A DNA stretch of 64,000 nt from Lithospermum erythrorhizon (GCA_019722365.1 JADFUC010001373.1:310001-374000), one strand, 5' to 3'. Positions 45,601 to 58,907 are shown, numbered from the stretch's first letter. A program made the numbers and translations. Notes: a model not told the origin generated them from the letters alone.

Positions 45601-48180
45601 CTTTGTTGGGTTATTTTGGGGGTATCGCATGTAGATTATATATATAGTTAGAATGTTATATTAAGAAGGCAAGTATAAGTAGTAATTATAATTTTGAATG
45701 TTTTAGCGCTGATCACAGAAGTCCTACTGTCATATCAAGGCTGAGTTTTATTTACCTAGCTGGCATTAATCTCACGTGGGAGTTTTGTTTCTTATCGTGA
45801 TGTATAAGTATATGCAGTTGTACTTGTTGGTTGTCTTGAGGATATGGAAAAACACCGTTATTCCAATTATACGAGATGACGCAGCAGATGTGTTGGTTAT
45901 ATATAGCTGATTGCGCCGCTGGGCTCGGGGGTTGTATTTGCCTGTGAATGTATGATTTTGGTGTTTTGATGAAAGTTGTTATTTCTCGCGTCGCCTGCGG
46001 TCGGTGGTCTCACGAGTCGTGATAGATGCAGGCGTGTGCCGAATGTATTAGGAAGCAGCTTGTATATAGAGCTTGGCTGTTGTCGGTTGAGCGTTGATGT
46101 TGCCCGTTAAGTTGATTTGTCCGGCATCTTGCTTCGCTCCTAGTACGATTTGGTGAGTTGCCTCGCATTTAGTAACGATTCGGGTGATTGCTTCGTACTA
46201 CGATTCGTGATAGCTTATGTCGACGGCATGTTTCTCCTGTTGTAAGGATTATATTATTAGTTGTGGTAGAAATCGGACTTATATTGAGTTGTAGGTTGTC
46301 GAAAGCTGACACCTTGCTGAGTTGATACTATTGTTGAGTTGCCGAGCTGGATACTATTGATTGCGCTGATGGAGTCGCGTGAGTTGTCGAAATGATTGAG
46401 CGGGTCGGGTTGTATAGTTGCAGCTATGTTGCCGGGTCAGTTGTTTAGTCTATTTGGTTGTATTATATGTTGTTTTGACTTTTGGTGTCAGGATATGTTT
46501 TATGATTCATTTATATGTTTTATGACTCATTTATCGCTTATGAATATCGCATTGATTACGTTAGAGGTTGCTTTACCTAATTGACGTCAATTAAGACGGG
46601 GTTGATTATGGTCTATATTATCGATTTTGTGGATCCTAGGTTGGTATTCATCGTTGTACATTCTTCAAGGTTAAAAGTTGAGTTGATTGATGATGAGATA
46701 ACATTTGAATGAGAACAAGTAGTACAGCAAACCAAGTTTACGTCAGTTTCATAGACGATGCTGAAGGATATTATATATGGGCGGAAAATTAGATTCAAAT
46801 GTGTTGGTATATAAGTTATGATCCAATCACGACGCTGATACCATTAAGGTGAATAAGTTCAAGTATATTTTAAACGAGGAATTTGGGAGATAATTCGATG
46901 CTTAGGTTATTCGATTAAGATATATGTTGCTTAGTTGTATTAAGGATAATGTAAACAATGTGGAGATTCCTATTATAAATATTCCGGGATAACAAATAGG
47001 TGTGTGACTATGATTTGGAGTAACACTTAAGGTGAACTCGCGTATAGTTAATTGAGTCATAGAGGTTTTAAGCAGATTGTATGTATGGCGGGTATCCTTG
47101 CTATGAACATCGAGTTGTACTGAAGTCATGTACATAGAGTCAGATATTGTGATACTCGGTGATTAAGTCAGACCGCGAGTAAGTGGTTGACGTGAGGTGG
47201 GCTTATATCGGTGTTAGTTGAAGGCCATTAAGAAAGATTTTATCATGTCAGAGCCGCAGACAGAAAATATATAATACTTGTGGCGTATGGTTGTTAGATA
47301 GGTAATTAACTGAAAGTTATCCTTGTGTGTATGTGCGGTGGATTACTGCGATATTTGTGGTTCACTCACCATAGTCATTCCTATTCCTCGGCGGGCCGGG
47401 CGCTTTATGCCTAGGTTGTCAAGGGATGCCCGAGATGCTTTTGCTGAGTAGTCAGGTAATTCGTGAAGCGTGGCGATGGTGGCTCAAGACTCAACATATT
47501 TTATCTTCTTTGTTGTACATAATCGCGTTCTTGTAAAACCCGCTGTTTGATACACGTATTTATATTGTCAAGCCAGCTTGTTGTAAATATTGCCAGTTCA
47601 CCCGAATACTGACAAAATAGATAGCTTATTTATCACAAACAAATGAATTCATTTTCTTATCAAGTATCCATCGCCGCATGACTCGATTATTCGTGCTGAT
47701 GACGGCCCCAACTCGTGGGCCCACTGGGACTCGCTTCCGTTACAAAATTTTAGATCCTCAAAGAATATCTTTCTATTAATTTATCTTTAGTGTACTCAAA
47801 CTCAGATTTTGCTTCGATGTTGAAAACTCATGAACTATTTTATGGTGTATCTGGGCTTTGTAACGTTACGACGCTTGCATTTCGGGACTTTGACGCCACG
47901 TATTTGCTAAACTTTTTAATGAAACATTGCTAACTTTCAACTATTTCATTTTTATCAAACTATCGCGCTTTATTGATTTTCAAACAGCAAGATTTTTTTC
48001 GCTTGGCCAACCATCGATTGCGACTGGGCTTGATAACGACTTCTTATCCTCGGCGCTGCATTTACTCGAGACGGGTCAAGCACCAAATCCTATCTGAATC
48101 GATGGTTTCATTTTATTCTCAACCTTTTCAAGTGTGTTTTATGTTGCTGATCGGATACCTTTTTCATCTTAACAAATAAC
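42600..48180 (+). repeat. Non-coding LTR-retrotransposon-derived block, probably Gypsy
   Basis: 5.6 kb with no surviving pol frame. A recognisable block is present twice in direct orientation at 42765-43000 and 45050-45290. It reads cttggagagtttcccc or ttccgagagattcccc, then aggtaaaa, a TTTGGAGTATTTCTTGAG-like stretch, and GTTGACTT about 200 bp later. Both follow pyrimidine-rich leaders with (G)ATGGCCGAAA-type text in the second copy. This could be two diverged LTRs or a duplicated leader of a chromovirus-like element. Words at 44510-44600 (gatgtgaaacgcgg) and 47390-47450 (tgcctaggttgtcaagg) also fit long Gypsy LTRs. Short frames at 42585-42887, 44932-45129, 46396-46584 and 47973-48179 have no domains. 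Confidence 0.4.
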
Positions 48181-48378
48181 AAGTGCCATCTTTGCTGCCC
48201 AACAATAAGATTCATAAAACAAAGTTAGCATTTTTGTTGTTATACGAGATCAAACAATATTTAGATATTCGAACTAGTAGATATTCCTACCCTACAATGA
48301 AAATGCCCTATATAACTTGTCCATTCATCATGACATTAATTTAACTTGCATATTAAGTATCTAGTTCTACTTAATCTA

Positions 48379-48380
<2 letters not shown>

Positions 48381-48439
<59 letters not shown>
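48381..48439. repeat. (TA)n microsatellite
   Basis: A perfect run of 59 bases of alternating T and A, about 29.5 units. It can extrude a hairpin and is likely polymorphic in length. Confidence 0.97.
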
Positions 48440-48441
<2 letters not shown>

Positions 48442-48699
48442 TTGATTGCATGTATGTATTCTCAGATCTTATTCTTTCTATATATTGAATATTACTAATC
48501 ATTAATCACTAACATATATAAAAATACGACAAGGACATGCTTTCTTTCTGCTTTCTTTCTTTCTTTTCTGATAATTATTAATTATTAAAGTTTACCCTTT
48601 CTCTAAAATTAAAAGTTAGAGAAAATATTTTTTAATTAATACTTCACATCTTAATTGATAACTCATGAGTTCTATTGTGACTAACTACTATTAAATAAT

Positions 48700-50520
48700 A
48701 ATATATTTTACGTGTAGACTCTATTTTTATTATTATAATAAATGTTAGTTAAATAATCATATATTTTGTATAAAATTATTATTATTATCATCCAGAACTA
48801 TTGTTATTATTATTATAATATGTATTAGTTAAAAATCATATGTTTGGTGTAGAATTATTATTATTATTACTATTATTATCATTATTATTATTATTATTAT
48901 TTAATTCTCTACATATATGAATTTTATATATTGACATAAACAAAAAATTAAATCATACCAATTTAACCGACATAACCCAAGATCAATGATATTATATTGA
49001 CGATCAATTCGTCAATATATTTATTCATAGGACATCAAATCTAAGTTAATATATCTCTATGGATATCTCCATTCTAAGATACTGATATATATCTTCTTCC
49101 AATTCTAATTACAATGTCACCTCGTGGATAATATGATTACAAATGTCACATTCGCGATATTCGACACAATCTCTTACAAATGACAAATTAATATGTGAGT
49201 ATACCTTTTATATGTTTGGCAGAGTTTTATTGTTATTATTATTGTTATTAATTATCCATTTGAATCATAATAGATATTAACTACTAATAATTTTAGTTTA
49301 TAAAACCATATTATTTTTTATTAAATATGTATTAATAATATTATACTATTAATAATTTTATAATACAAGTATACTAAATAAAATATACTAGAAAAAATAT
49401 ATTATGCACAAAAGTGACTCGGTCGTATATAAAAATTTACTTAATGATCTTTAAACAAATATTTAATCATCATATTTTATCATAATTTTTCATCTTATAT
49501 TTAAAGAAGTTATTCACGATCAAAGTATCCTTCAAAAAAATAAAAAAAATTAATTAAAAATCGGTGAGGTGTTATACACAATTTAGGAACTAATTAAACA
49601 TAAAAATATATCAAATATTGGAAAATTGACAGATGTCACAAGATTTTCTATAGCCATTAATAATTTTCGCCATAACTAATACTACGTGACATTTATTGGT
49701 CATAACTAATACTACGTATTACTTATTATAGGAAACGTTAAATAGCTGATTTTTTATTAAATGTGTCATTTGCAAGTTGTTTATAGCCATAACCATATTG
49801 CAGCTCACCTGTTTTCATGGGACGGAGGTACAAATAATTATGACAATATTTTTCATTTGTTAATTTATTACTCCTTGCTTCTATCACACATTTTCTCATC
49901 ATATATATCATTTCAATCTTTAATAAGAATAATAAATATTACATTTGGTACAACATTGTTATTATTAATAATAGGTGTTAGTTTAATAATCATATGCTTG
50001 TAGAGAATTATTATTATTATTATTTTATGTACATCTATTGTTATTATTATTATTATTATTATTAATATGTATTAAGAAAATAATCATATTCTTTGTGTAA
50101 AATTATTATCATTATTATTATTACTTAATTTCATGATATGAATTTTATATATTGGGGTCCACAAAAATTTGAATTATACATTTTAAAGTTCATACCAATT
50201 TAATCCCGATATAGCAAATAATTCGGGAGCAATTATATTGATGATCAATTTGTCAATATATTTATTTTAAGTATATCAAATTATTAAAATGTAAATATTG
50301 TATCTCTATTTAACATCTCGCTTATATTATCTCTGCGAATATCTTATTTTATCGTAATTTTTATATTATATTTAAAAAGTTATTTATGCATCAAAGTATC
50401 CCTTCAAAAAATAATATTAATTAAAAAAAATTCGGTGAGAATAAGCAGCTTTTACACGCTTTTAGTATGATTCAATTAAACATAAAAATGTATCAAATAT
50501 TTCATGGAATCGACAGATAT
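48700..50520. repeat. Diverged direct duplication with ATT-rich tracts
   Basis: Unit A (about 48800-49640) and unit B (about 50010-50520) share, in order, (ATT)n tracts, atgaattttatatattg, cataccaattta, tatattga-gatcaatt-gtcaatatatttatt, aaagttatt-atcaaagtatc-cttcaaaaaa, tcggtgag, and aattaaacataaaaat-tatcaaatatt. Part of the first section (TGTTATTATTATTATAATATGTATTAG) also occurs at about 48725-48770 and 48800-48835. No coding content. Confidence 0.7.
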
Positions 50521-50755
50521 ACGATCGGTGACGTTTCTTTTACTAGTTTCTAAAAAATATATTTCATATATCAAAGTAAAACTTAAATCCTTATTCTCTA
50601 TTGAATTTGTTATGAATATCTCCCTAAATATAGAACAGCAATGCATAAAAAGTTGATTTAATTTCTTTGTCATTCCCTATACCACGTAGCCTAAATCAGC
50701 TCTAATACATACTATTATCGTTTCCATGTCAGCTTCCTAAACTACATTAAACTTC
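50521..50755. other. Short spacer
   Basis: AT-rich, with no supported feature; the minus frame at 50476-50673 has no domain. Confidence 0.4.
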
Positions 50756-50760
50756 ATATT

Positions 50761-51632
50761 CCTCCTCAACTATCAAATTGTCCCTCAACTATTCAAATTG
50801 TCCTCTAATGTATTGAAATTTTGTTTTAGTAAAATGACAAACTCGAAATTACACATATATTAAACTTTTGAACAATTTTTGAATATAACTAAACATGTAT
50901 ACTTATTTTAATAATAACCAAAATATTAATTAATTAAAATTATATTTAATTAAAAACCTCACCCCTACTATATCCCCATCACTCAATCTTCTAAACCCCT
51001 GTCCCTAACCCCATCGCTACCAATTCGACTATTTAAACCCATTTCAAAATAATTTGTCCCTTCCTAATATTCATCTGTACAGTCTAAGAGACCATAAATT
51101 CAGCTCACAAATCAACATATACAAAGTTAATCTTTAAAGTTGCTCATATAGATATTCAATTGAGTATATAATTCACTGATTCAATCAGAATATGATTAAT
51201 ATGATTTTTTGCTTATACAGAAGAGCAGAAACCAAACTCAATATGCAATAATATTCATCATCGTCCCCCATTTCAATCTACTATATAAAACCAAAATGGT
51301 ATATTTATGGATTATTTTAGTTCATATACCTCCTGTTTGGTAATCTTGCTTCTTTACTTGGAGCTCCTGTTTGAGGAGGTGGTGTTGGTGGTGGGATGGT
51401 GGCGGGGAATGCTTGGTTGAAGAAGACAATGGGGATGGGGGTGTGGATATGGTGGGAGTGGGATTTTTAATTAAATATAATTTTGATTAATATTTTTATT
51501 ATTATTAAAATAAGTATACATGTTTAGTTATATTCAAAAAGTGTCTCAAAAGTCTAATATATGTATAATTTTAATTTATCCTTTTCTAAACAAAATTTCA
51601 ACACATCATGACAATTTCATGGGGCTGATGAG
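50761..51632. mobile_element. Long imperfect inverted repeat (foldback or MULE-type element)
   Basis: The left arm (50761-51000) is the reverse complement of the right arm (51375-51632) over about 240 bp with modest divergence. For example, tgaatataactaaacatgta in the left arm pairs with tacatgtttagttatattca in the right. Ends around cctcctcaact (left) and gctgatgagg (right) also pair, and weaker pairing may extend outward to about 50700 and 51730. The loop is about 370 bp and non-coding. Transcripts would form a long hairpin. The class is unresolved: a foldback element, or a MITE with long terminal repeats. Confidence 0.8.
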
Positions 51633-51885
51633 GCACATGAAACAATTTAGTGTAGCTTTAAGGAGTAACTTTAAAATCCATAATAGTGTTGGTGGAGACA
51701 ATTTAAAACTTTACGCTGATAAGAGATAGGTCACAAGAAATTAAGCTTGAAAAGTTTGTGATGAAAATTAAAGATGATAGAGGAGGAAGATTTATTTGTT
51801 TATTCATAATTTCTATTATGGTAGTCATGGTAAATAGTTATTCTAATTTGAAAAATATACTAATATTAATATTTTTTCTAATTTA

Positions 51886-52095
51886 TTTTAATTGACTTTC
51901 TTACATATCGAGATAAATCTTTGATTTTCAATTACTTTTTAATTATATAATTAAAAATTTTAAAAATTAATATTATGAAAATATATTTTAAAGACGAATC
52001 CAACGATATAAATTTATATTTTTAAATATTAAATACTAATAATTACTACCAAAAGCTAATTTCGTAAAAATCAGCACAATTAAATTCGACGGAGT
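51886..52095. repeat. Stowaway-like MITE remnant, copy 2
   Basis: Homologous to 32747-32955 (tttaattgacttt, acatatcgagataaatcttt, aagacgaat) and ends gacggagtg. The opposite terminus is not visible. Confidence 0.55.
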
Positions 52096-54065
52096 GAGAT
52101 ATATATATTCAATCAATGAAAAAGTGTTAACTATCCTATATAATGTTCATCATATGTGGTGCCAGTGATAAGTGTGTTTACCAATGTTATTTGAAAATTG
52201 TAGCATTAACTACCCTCATAATAATACGGAGTATATAGTATGAAATCTAATCCTTGAACAAAGTCATTCTAGGGAGATTAAATTTAGAAAAATGTAGTAC
52301 ATTAAATATAAATGAATTGAAATCTTATCGCATGTCACACTTGTAACACTTGCTTAAGATATTTTCAAGTGTTTTTTTTAGTTTTTAAATTAATTTTTAA
52401 ATATAACATTTGTCATGATATTAAAAGTAAACTATAACAGATAAATAATGTCTTATAAAATATAAAAAATATGAAATTTGTTGTACTCATTGTGTTTCAC
52501 TATGTTAGCAGGGTGAGATCAGAGCCCACCACTAACCACCATAGCTAGACAAATTGCAAGCACATGATTTTTGAAGAGCTATCAACAAACGAAATTTGTT
52601 CTCTTAAACTCAATTATGCGTGGAATAAAATTTGAAACGAATCTCATTTTTCCCTTTAATGGAAAAGGATGCATTACTTGATTGGTGGGATGGATTAAAT
52701 GAAGCTGATTTAACATCTTGAAAAATAGACCACCTATGACCTATTGGATGGATCGGATAATATATTTGATTTATCCGGTCCACCACCGCATCACGGCTCT
52801 CGAAGTCTAACATGATGACATGGTCATATGGGGTCTACATACTTGTGTGGACTACATACCTCAAATTTATTGAATTATTGTATGCTTAATAAATAGCAAT
52901 AATAGCATAGTAAAACAGGAAAATAGTTTAAATAAATATCATTATCTATCTTGCTCGATTAAACGTATGTTTTTTTCTTAAGAAGGTAGCATATTCAAGT
53001 TTATTATTATGGTATATTTACTCAATCAATGAGATGAGTACTTCAATAATTATATTTTTATATGAATGATCAACCTGAAAAATAATAATTTGTCAAATCC
53101 TTTATTATCTCATGATATAGAACAACAATACGAGTCACGTACAAAAATGAACGAGTATCTTCATGCAGTTTGAATTCGACTCTCATAAGAAGCTTCCTTG
53201 TTGAATTGATTAAAAGGAAAGTTCTAATCACCTAATCAATTAAGGCATATCCCATAATTAACTCCTTCATGGTACGTATTCGCTCGTGGGTATTAACCTA
53301 ATTACATTATCGCATGTGGAAGAAATTATTCTGGCACAAGTACAACTTTTTCAATATGTCACAAACATGCTTGATGATTTGAATGATAATCAAAGTAATT
53401 CTTAGTAGATTTAAATGCATATTAAGGCTAAATTAGAACATCAAACATGGATAGAGTCAAATTATTGAAGAGCATGATAAGTAGCGAGAAGGCAACTAGC
53501 TAGTGACTTGACAAACAGTTCATGTGCATACAGGATGATTGTACAAGCCAGCTAATTAATTAAATAATTTAAGAGTTGGTTAATAAGTTGTTACACTTTT
53601 TAGAGTGAACATATTAGATCTCTAACTTACGACCAACATGTATTCCTTGGACTATCGCATTGATGAATCCACATCAAAACATTATTTATTGAGGGACCTA
53701 AGTTTTGCAGCAACTGAACTTTATTTAGACAAAAATGCAATTAATTTCCGACAAAACCATGCCGGGGGTCTAAAATAATGTATGGATCTTGCCATTATAG
53801 CAAGTCCAAACATTTAGTGTGGATGTACCAAAATCCAAGCCGTATAGAGGCTACTGATGAGTACTGACATACGTAGTACTAGTTTTGTAGGTTAGTGAGG
53901 ACAATTAGTACTGTTAATGTTCTTTTTATGAAATATTTCATGCTTTGTTACGATCATATATATTTCAATAATGACACATTAATTTAATGAATTATCCAAA
54001 CGAGCATAAAGATGATGCCATATATTTTAAACTTTTAATCTACGTCTAAGTTTATAAACTATGGA
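52096..54065. other. Intergenic region, no gene seen
   Basis: Nearly 2 kb of AT-rich sequence without a supported frame. The 67-aa minus frame at 52610-52813 has no recognisable domain. No repeat boundary was recognised. Confidence 0.45.
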
Positions 54066-54682
54066 CAAAATCCGAAACCGATCCGAACAGACCGAAACCA
54101 AACAAAAAATAACCGAATTTTAACCGATCCGATTTGGTGCTCTCTCGGCTCGTAGAGAACCGAACTAATTTAGGTTAGAGCTTTGAGATAACCGAACAAA
54201 ACCGATTTCTAAATTTTATGTAGATTTTTCAATTTTCATTTATTATAATTTTTAAAAACTTGTAGTATTTGCATTTGTACATTTTAAGAAGGTGAATTTA
54301 GATTTAATTTTATTTATTATTGGTATAATGGAATAAGATATATATAAATCTTTCTAAAACTAATAATATAGGGAATACTTATATACGTAAAAAAGCTCAG
54401 ATCGTTGTGATTGAATGCCAGACAGTAGATTGTATAATTAATCTTAAAATTAATTCATTGAAATTACATGGATTAAATGTAGATTTAGGACTTAATTTTG
54501 AGTTCAAGACGATAGCCTAAAAAATTATCTTAAAACTGAAACTTAACCGAAACCGAACCAGAATCGATCGAAACCGATCGAAACCGAACCAATTAAGGTT
54601 CAACTTTTGAGAGAACCAACAAAATATGTTCGGTTTTAGTTTTTGGCCAAAATCTAACCAAACTACTCCTAGACACACCCCT
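54066..54682. mobile_element. Short GAACCG-rich repeat element, copy 2
   Basis: A diverged full copy of 7026-7625. It has the same left block (CCGATCCGAACAGACCG, then GAACTAATTTAGGTT and AACCGA), AT-rich middle (attttcatttattat, aatctttctaaaactaa, tatagggaatact, gttgtgat-gaat) and right block (AACCGAACCAATTAAGGTT, then TTTTGAGAGAACC). The outer right end reads ctagacacaccc. Confidence 0.65.
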
Positions 54683-54789
54683 CAATACATTTAGTAGTTA
54701 ACTTCAATGTGATTATCCGGGTACGCAAATAAATAAATTTTGGATTTTTTTAATTCAAACACTACTGTTATTTTCGCACCACACCTTTA

Positions 54790-55275
54790 AGGCAACTTTA
54801 CAAAGAAAGTGTGTAACAGACGTTAACGAGTCGGTACCAACCCAGCGAAATTTTTAATTTATATTGAGCCGAGCTTCATTTGATGATTCGTATCTACTGC
54901 CTCGATAGTGAGTCAAATAATCTCGGCTGCGGCTCGATAGTTCGGTTATATGATTATTATTATATATTAAAATTTTTTGTTATAATTTTTGTGGATTATT
55001 ATTATATATTGAATTTACGCCGCGACTGCCGTTATTGGCATGATGAATTTTTTTGTTATAATCTAGTTAATGTCATCGCCCAATTTAGCTACTGACAAAT
55101 TAACGTCCATCTCTATTATTTTGTGACACTATCCTTTTAAAATTTGAAATTCGCATAAAGCCGTAGCTACCAGTTCGACCTTGGTTTTGACTCGACTCGC
55201 CGAGCGAAAGCCATCAACGAGACTTAACCAAAAAATTTCCGGGCTCGACTCGGACCGCCCGGACAACCGCTCTAA
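54790..55275. repeat. TCGAC/CTCGAC-rich small repeat element
   Basis: Starts with acgttaacgagtcgg and ends ttccgggctcgactcggacc. Its interior has two copies of atgattattattatatatt-type text (54950-55012), and both outer parts are rich in CTCG and GAGTC. The composition fits common plant hAT-like MITEs, but no clean inverted ends or target copy were found. The frame at 54880-55095 is not a gene. Confidence 0.35.
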
Positions 55276-56645
55276 CTTTACATACATGGCACTCGAAGAT
55301 CACTCTCTAGTCTCCATTGCTCTAGAATGAGTTCTTATTGAATGTAAGTATTTGATGTGAAATATATAAAATGTTTATAAATAGGCCATTTATAAATTTA
55401 ATTTTAAAATATCAAATGCATACAATAATTTGATCGTGAAATATATAAAATGTTTCTTCATAAATATAAATATCCAGCCATATATAGCAGCCCACGAGAT
55501 GGATACATTATTGTAGAACTCAAAATATAAGATTCGTCCGCGCTTCACAATGGATGTTGACATACAGGTGAGGACGTCAATAACTTTTTATTGATTTGTT
55601 TTTTTTTTTTTTTTGAAAAATTATTTATAATAGATTGATCGAAATAATTTCAGCAACGATATAAAGAAAAATAAATCGAAACAATTTATATTATTTGAGT
55701 TAATTGTTCATTTGGTTTTAGAAAATAGGATCAGTTGCATTTTGATATGTGATAGTAAGACACAATTTGGACATTTGGTGCATGTTAATGACTAAATTGG
55801 TGCAATTCGTCCGATAACACACAATGGAGAAGTCCTCCATTGAATTAAATAGGACGAAAAAGACATGTTGAAAAATAGCCAGATTAGTAGGAGGAAGGCC
55901 CGTAAAAGAACCAGTTGAAAGCTCGATGTTGTTCGAGAAGTTGGCTTGAAAAGTTCGATTCGAGATTTGATTCTATATAGTTCGAGCAGAGCCCAGACTG
56001 CATTTTTATGTTCGACTGAAGGTTCGATTTGACTCAAACTATATACATATTTAATTTTTTTAATCAATTTTTTTCTTATTTATCCTGAAAATTCGAATTT
56101 AAGTTCGAACTTCGAACTGCTCGAATCGAGTATCGAAAATTCGAATTTAGAACCAAATCAAACTTTGAAATTTTCGGTTTTATTTAACTAGAGAGGAGGC
56201 AAACTTTTGAATCCGCATATTCGACTCTAGCCAAATGATGAAGAAATTCAGTATAATTCAATTTGTTTATAATCCTAGGAAGGATGGTCCACCTTGAAAC
56301 AATATCAAATTTAAACACCATACAAATGTAGAACTACAAGCCTCGTTCTAAAGCATCTAAACAAGTAAACGGTGCTCGATATAATCCATTTAACATGTGG
56401 GCCGGTCATTATTATTTTCAGTGATCATTTTTTCTCTTAACTGCACTTGCAAGCATTATAACGTATAATTGTATTCTCTACTCTTGAAAAACATCATATT
56501 CACATGTATAAAATATGTTGTGTAAATAGCCTTATCACATCCTAAAAAAAGAATTTTTAGAATCAATGAACTTTTGACTCAAAATAGCATGCTAATATCG
56601 CGTTGTATCCATATGATACCTAATTACATATGCAATAGACATCTG
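55276..56645. other. Intergenic region with repeat scraps
   Basis: A T-run (about 55600-55613) and text at 55690-55790 typical of a dispersed repeat. At 55900-56170 there is a GTTCGA/TTCGAA-rich stretch like that at 31780-31930. The minus frame at 55792-56067 is chance. Confidence 0.4.
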
Positions 56646-58329
56646 TGTAACCATTAGAAATATTTTATTTTTTATAACGTATGTGCACCAATACAATAAA
56701 AAATCCCTTGGGAATTGTTTTAGGCAAGAAATATTTATCAAACGACAAGGGTCCGACAATCAGCCTATCATTTCTAAATGGATTGATGTCCAAGCCAGAC
56801 ATTTAATTTGGAGCTGATATAGTTCTGACTTGATGTGCTTTCGACTTGATTTAATTTCGAGTCTTGATTTGTGAGTCGAATGAGGTCGGATTTGTGTCTG
56901 GACCGGGCATGCGATCCTGCTCTGATTTGATTTACGCTACACCGCGTGATCCCCGACTTGATTTGTGCCTCAATTTGAATGTGAGACTCCTGACAGTAGC
57001 CTCCTGATTACGCGATCCTAGACTCTGATAAGACTTAGTCTGTGAGACTGGCTTGACTCGATACGTCCTGTTTGTGAACCTTAGTATCGTATAAATTGCA
57101 TTTTCTACTGCCCTGATTTCGATTCTGCCTTTAGACTTGGCCCTTAGACTTAGACTTAATTTGACTATGTGTCGAGCCAGTGGTGCCTTAACAAAGATGA
57201 TCCCGTATTACGCCTGGGATCAGCTTTTAGGTGGTTAGCGCCTTTCTCCGATTTTCAGCTATTCATGGATATGCTTCATAATCGGCCAAGAGGGTACTTT
57301 AGTATTTACCGGTGTTTCTCGATGCATTTACAGTGCCATGCAAATTTTATATCCTACCTATGATTTACTACAGGCCTTTTTGTGGCTTTAACCTGTAGTG
57401 ATTTGGATATACGGCACCGGATGATCGATTCCTCAATAGTTTTTCAAGTTCGATATTGGAATTAATGCGGTTTGTACAATAATTCAACCTCATTCCTGAT
57501 TTTAGGCGCCTGTTTTGGTGATGGAGTTGAAGATTTTTGTGTTTCTTTCTCCGTTCTTCAATTTGGGCTCCTATTTAGGCTTATAGGTTGAAGATTTTAG
57601 TGTTTTGTTGGGTTTCTCCTGAAAAAGCAACAATGTTCAAAGGTTTTCTATGAAGAAATACATACAGAGTTGTTTTTGTACTAAATTCTCTCTCGTGAGC
57701 TTTTGTTGTATTTTTTTTGTCAAAGGAGGTGCGAATTTCTAAGCATAGGGGGGTATTTATAAGCTTTCGAGCTTTTCCCGATTGCTGATCCATGATCGGA
57801 TGATTACTTATCTTAACCGTTGATTTTGAGGCAAGATCTGAACTGTTGATTTTATGGAAATTACATTGCTTCTAAGAAAAGCATATGGGGCCCCTATTTC
57901 ATGAAGCAATGGTTGTTCCAAATTATTTTTTAAAATAAACGTATTTCATAAGAGTTCGACTCTCGAGTCTTTATTTTGAGCCCCGAAGCTTCCGTGAATC
58001 TCTATTTTAGGCTAAAATAGCCGAATTAATGTGATAAAATTGGAAATTTTGGAACCCTACTTTAATCGACATACTGGGAGGCTATTTTCTCGGGAACCCT
58101 CGTTTGAGTTAAAATTTAGGGTTAATTAATTCAAAAACCCTAATTTCGACTTCGTTACTTTCAGAAGCTTAATTCTCGGGAACCCTTGTTATTTTACATG
58201 TATAAGGTTTTGAATTGAACCCTAATTGTCACGTGTAAGTCATGTGATCAATTTCTTATTTAATTAATTTTATCGATTATGATAAATCGATTTTAATTAA
58301 AATTAATTAATTAATTTTGATCGTTTACA
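56646..58329 (+). mobile_element. Solo LTR, family S copy 4
   Basis: 1684 bp, starting TGTAACCATT and ending CGTTTACA. It shares the CTTGATTT/GACTTGA-rich start, the G-run plus TATTTATA promoter-like site (57754-57761), gatcttaaccg-like text, and the TCACGTG box near 58231 with copies 1 and 2. No convincing target duplication (flanks atctg and atgcc), so either the flanks have decayed or the copy is a partial recombinant. No internal region follows. Frames at 57169-57363 and 57581-57793 (-) have no domain. Confidence 0.75.
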
Positions 58330-58905
58330 ATGCCCCTCGAACTCGGGCAATATACTGTGTTGCCTGGCCGATTCTATTACCTTTAATGCCAACGTGAATT
58401 TGGTACACGCCGCATTTCTTTTAGATTTATTAAGAGTCTAAGATAATCCTGCTCTGCACTACTCCCATATCGTGGGAATTTAATCTCAGCTTGACATGAA
58501 TTTAAGTCATGCCAAACACTTATGTAAGGTTAGTTCCAATCTCATGTGGATTTAATTAATCTCATAAGTGCCGAATTAATCTTCACCAAGAGGATAAGCC
58601 GTACCAATTCGGAATAGGTTTTAACATGAATTTAAGTCATGTTAATTTTATGGATAATTAATTTTGACCTCCTATGGGTCTAAAATCATTTCCATCTTTT
58701 GTCGGAATTTTCCCGCATTTTCTGAAATTTTTCAAGCATTTATTTGGATTTTCTTGCACAACCGAACAAGATATTGTGTTCGGTAAAAAAACGAATCTCG
58801 GCCCCAGGTATCTAGTGGTAGTCGAACCATCTAGAAGGTGGTGAGGTGTCATTTTACTTTTTATGGTGATAATTATTTACTTGATTACCTCACTTATTTA
58901 CTTTT
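58330..58905. other. Spacer with a short direct repeat
   Basis: gacatgaatttaagtcatgcc (58494-) and aacatgaatttaagtcatgtt (58623-) repeat with 129-bp spacing. Each is itself a near-palindrome (catgaatttaagtcatg). No gene is seen. The minus frame at 58658-58852 is not supported. Confidence 0.4.
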
Positions 58906-58907
58906 TG

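Noticed and set aside
56641..58334. Target duplication for solo LTR copy 4 (atctg / atgcc)
   Set aside because: Only two of five bases agree, no better than chance.
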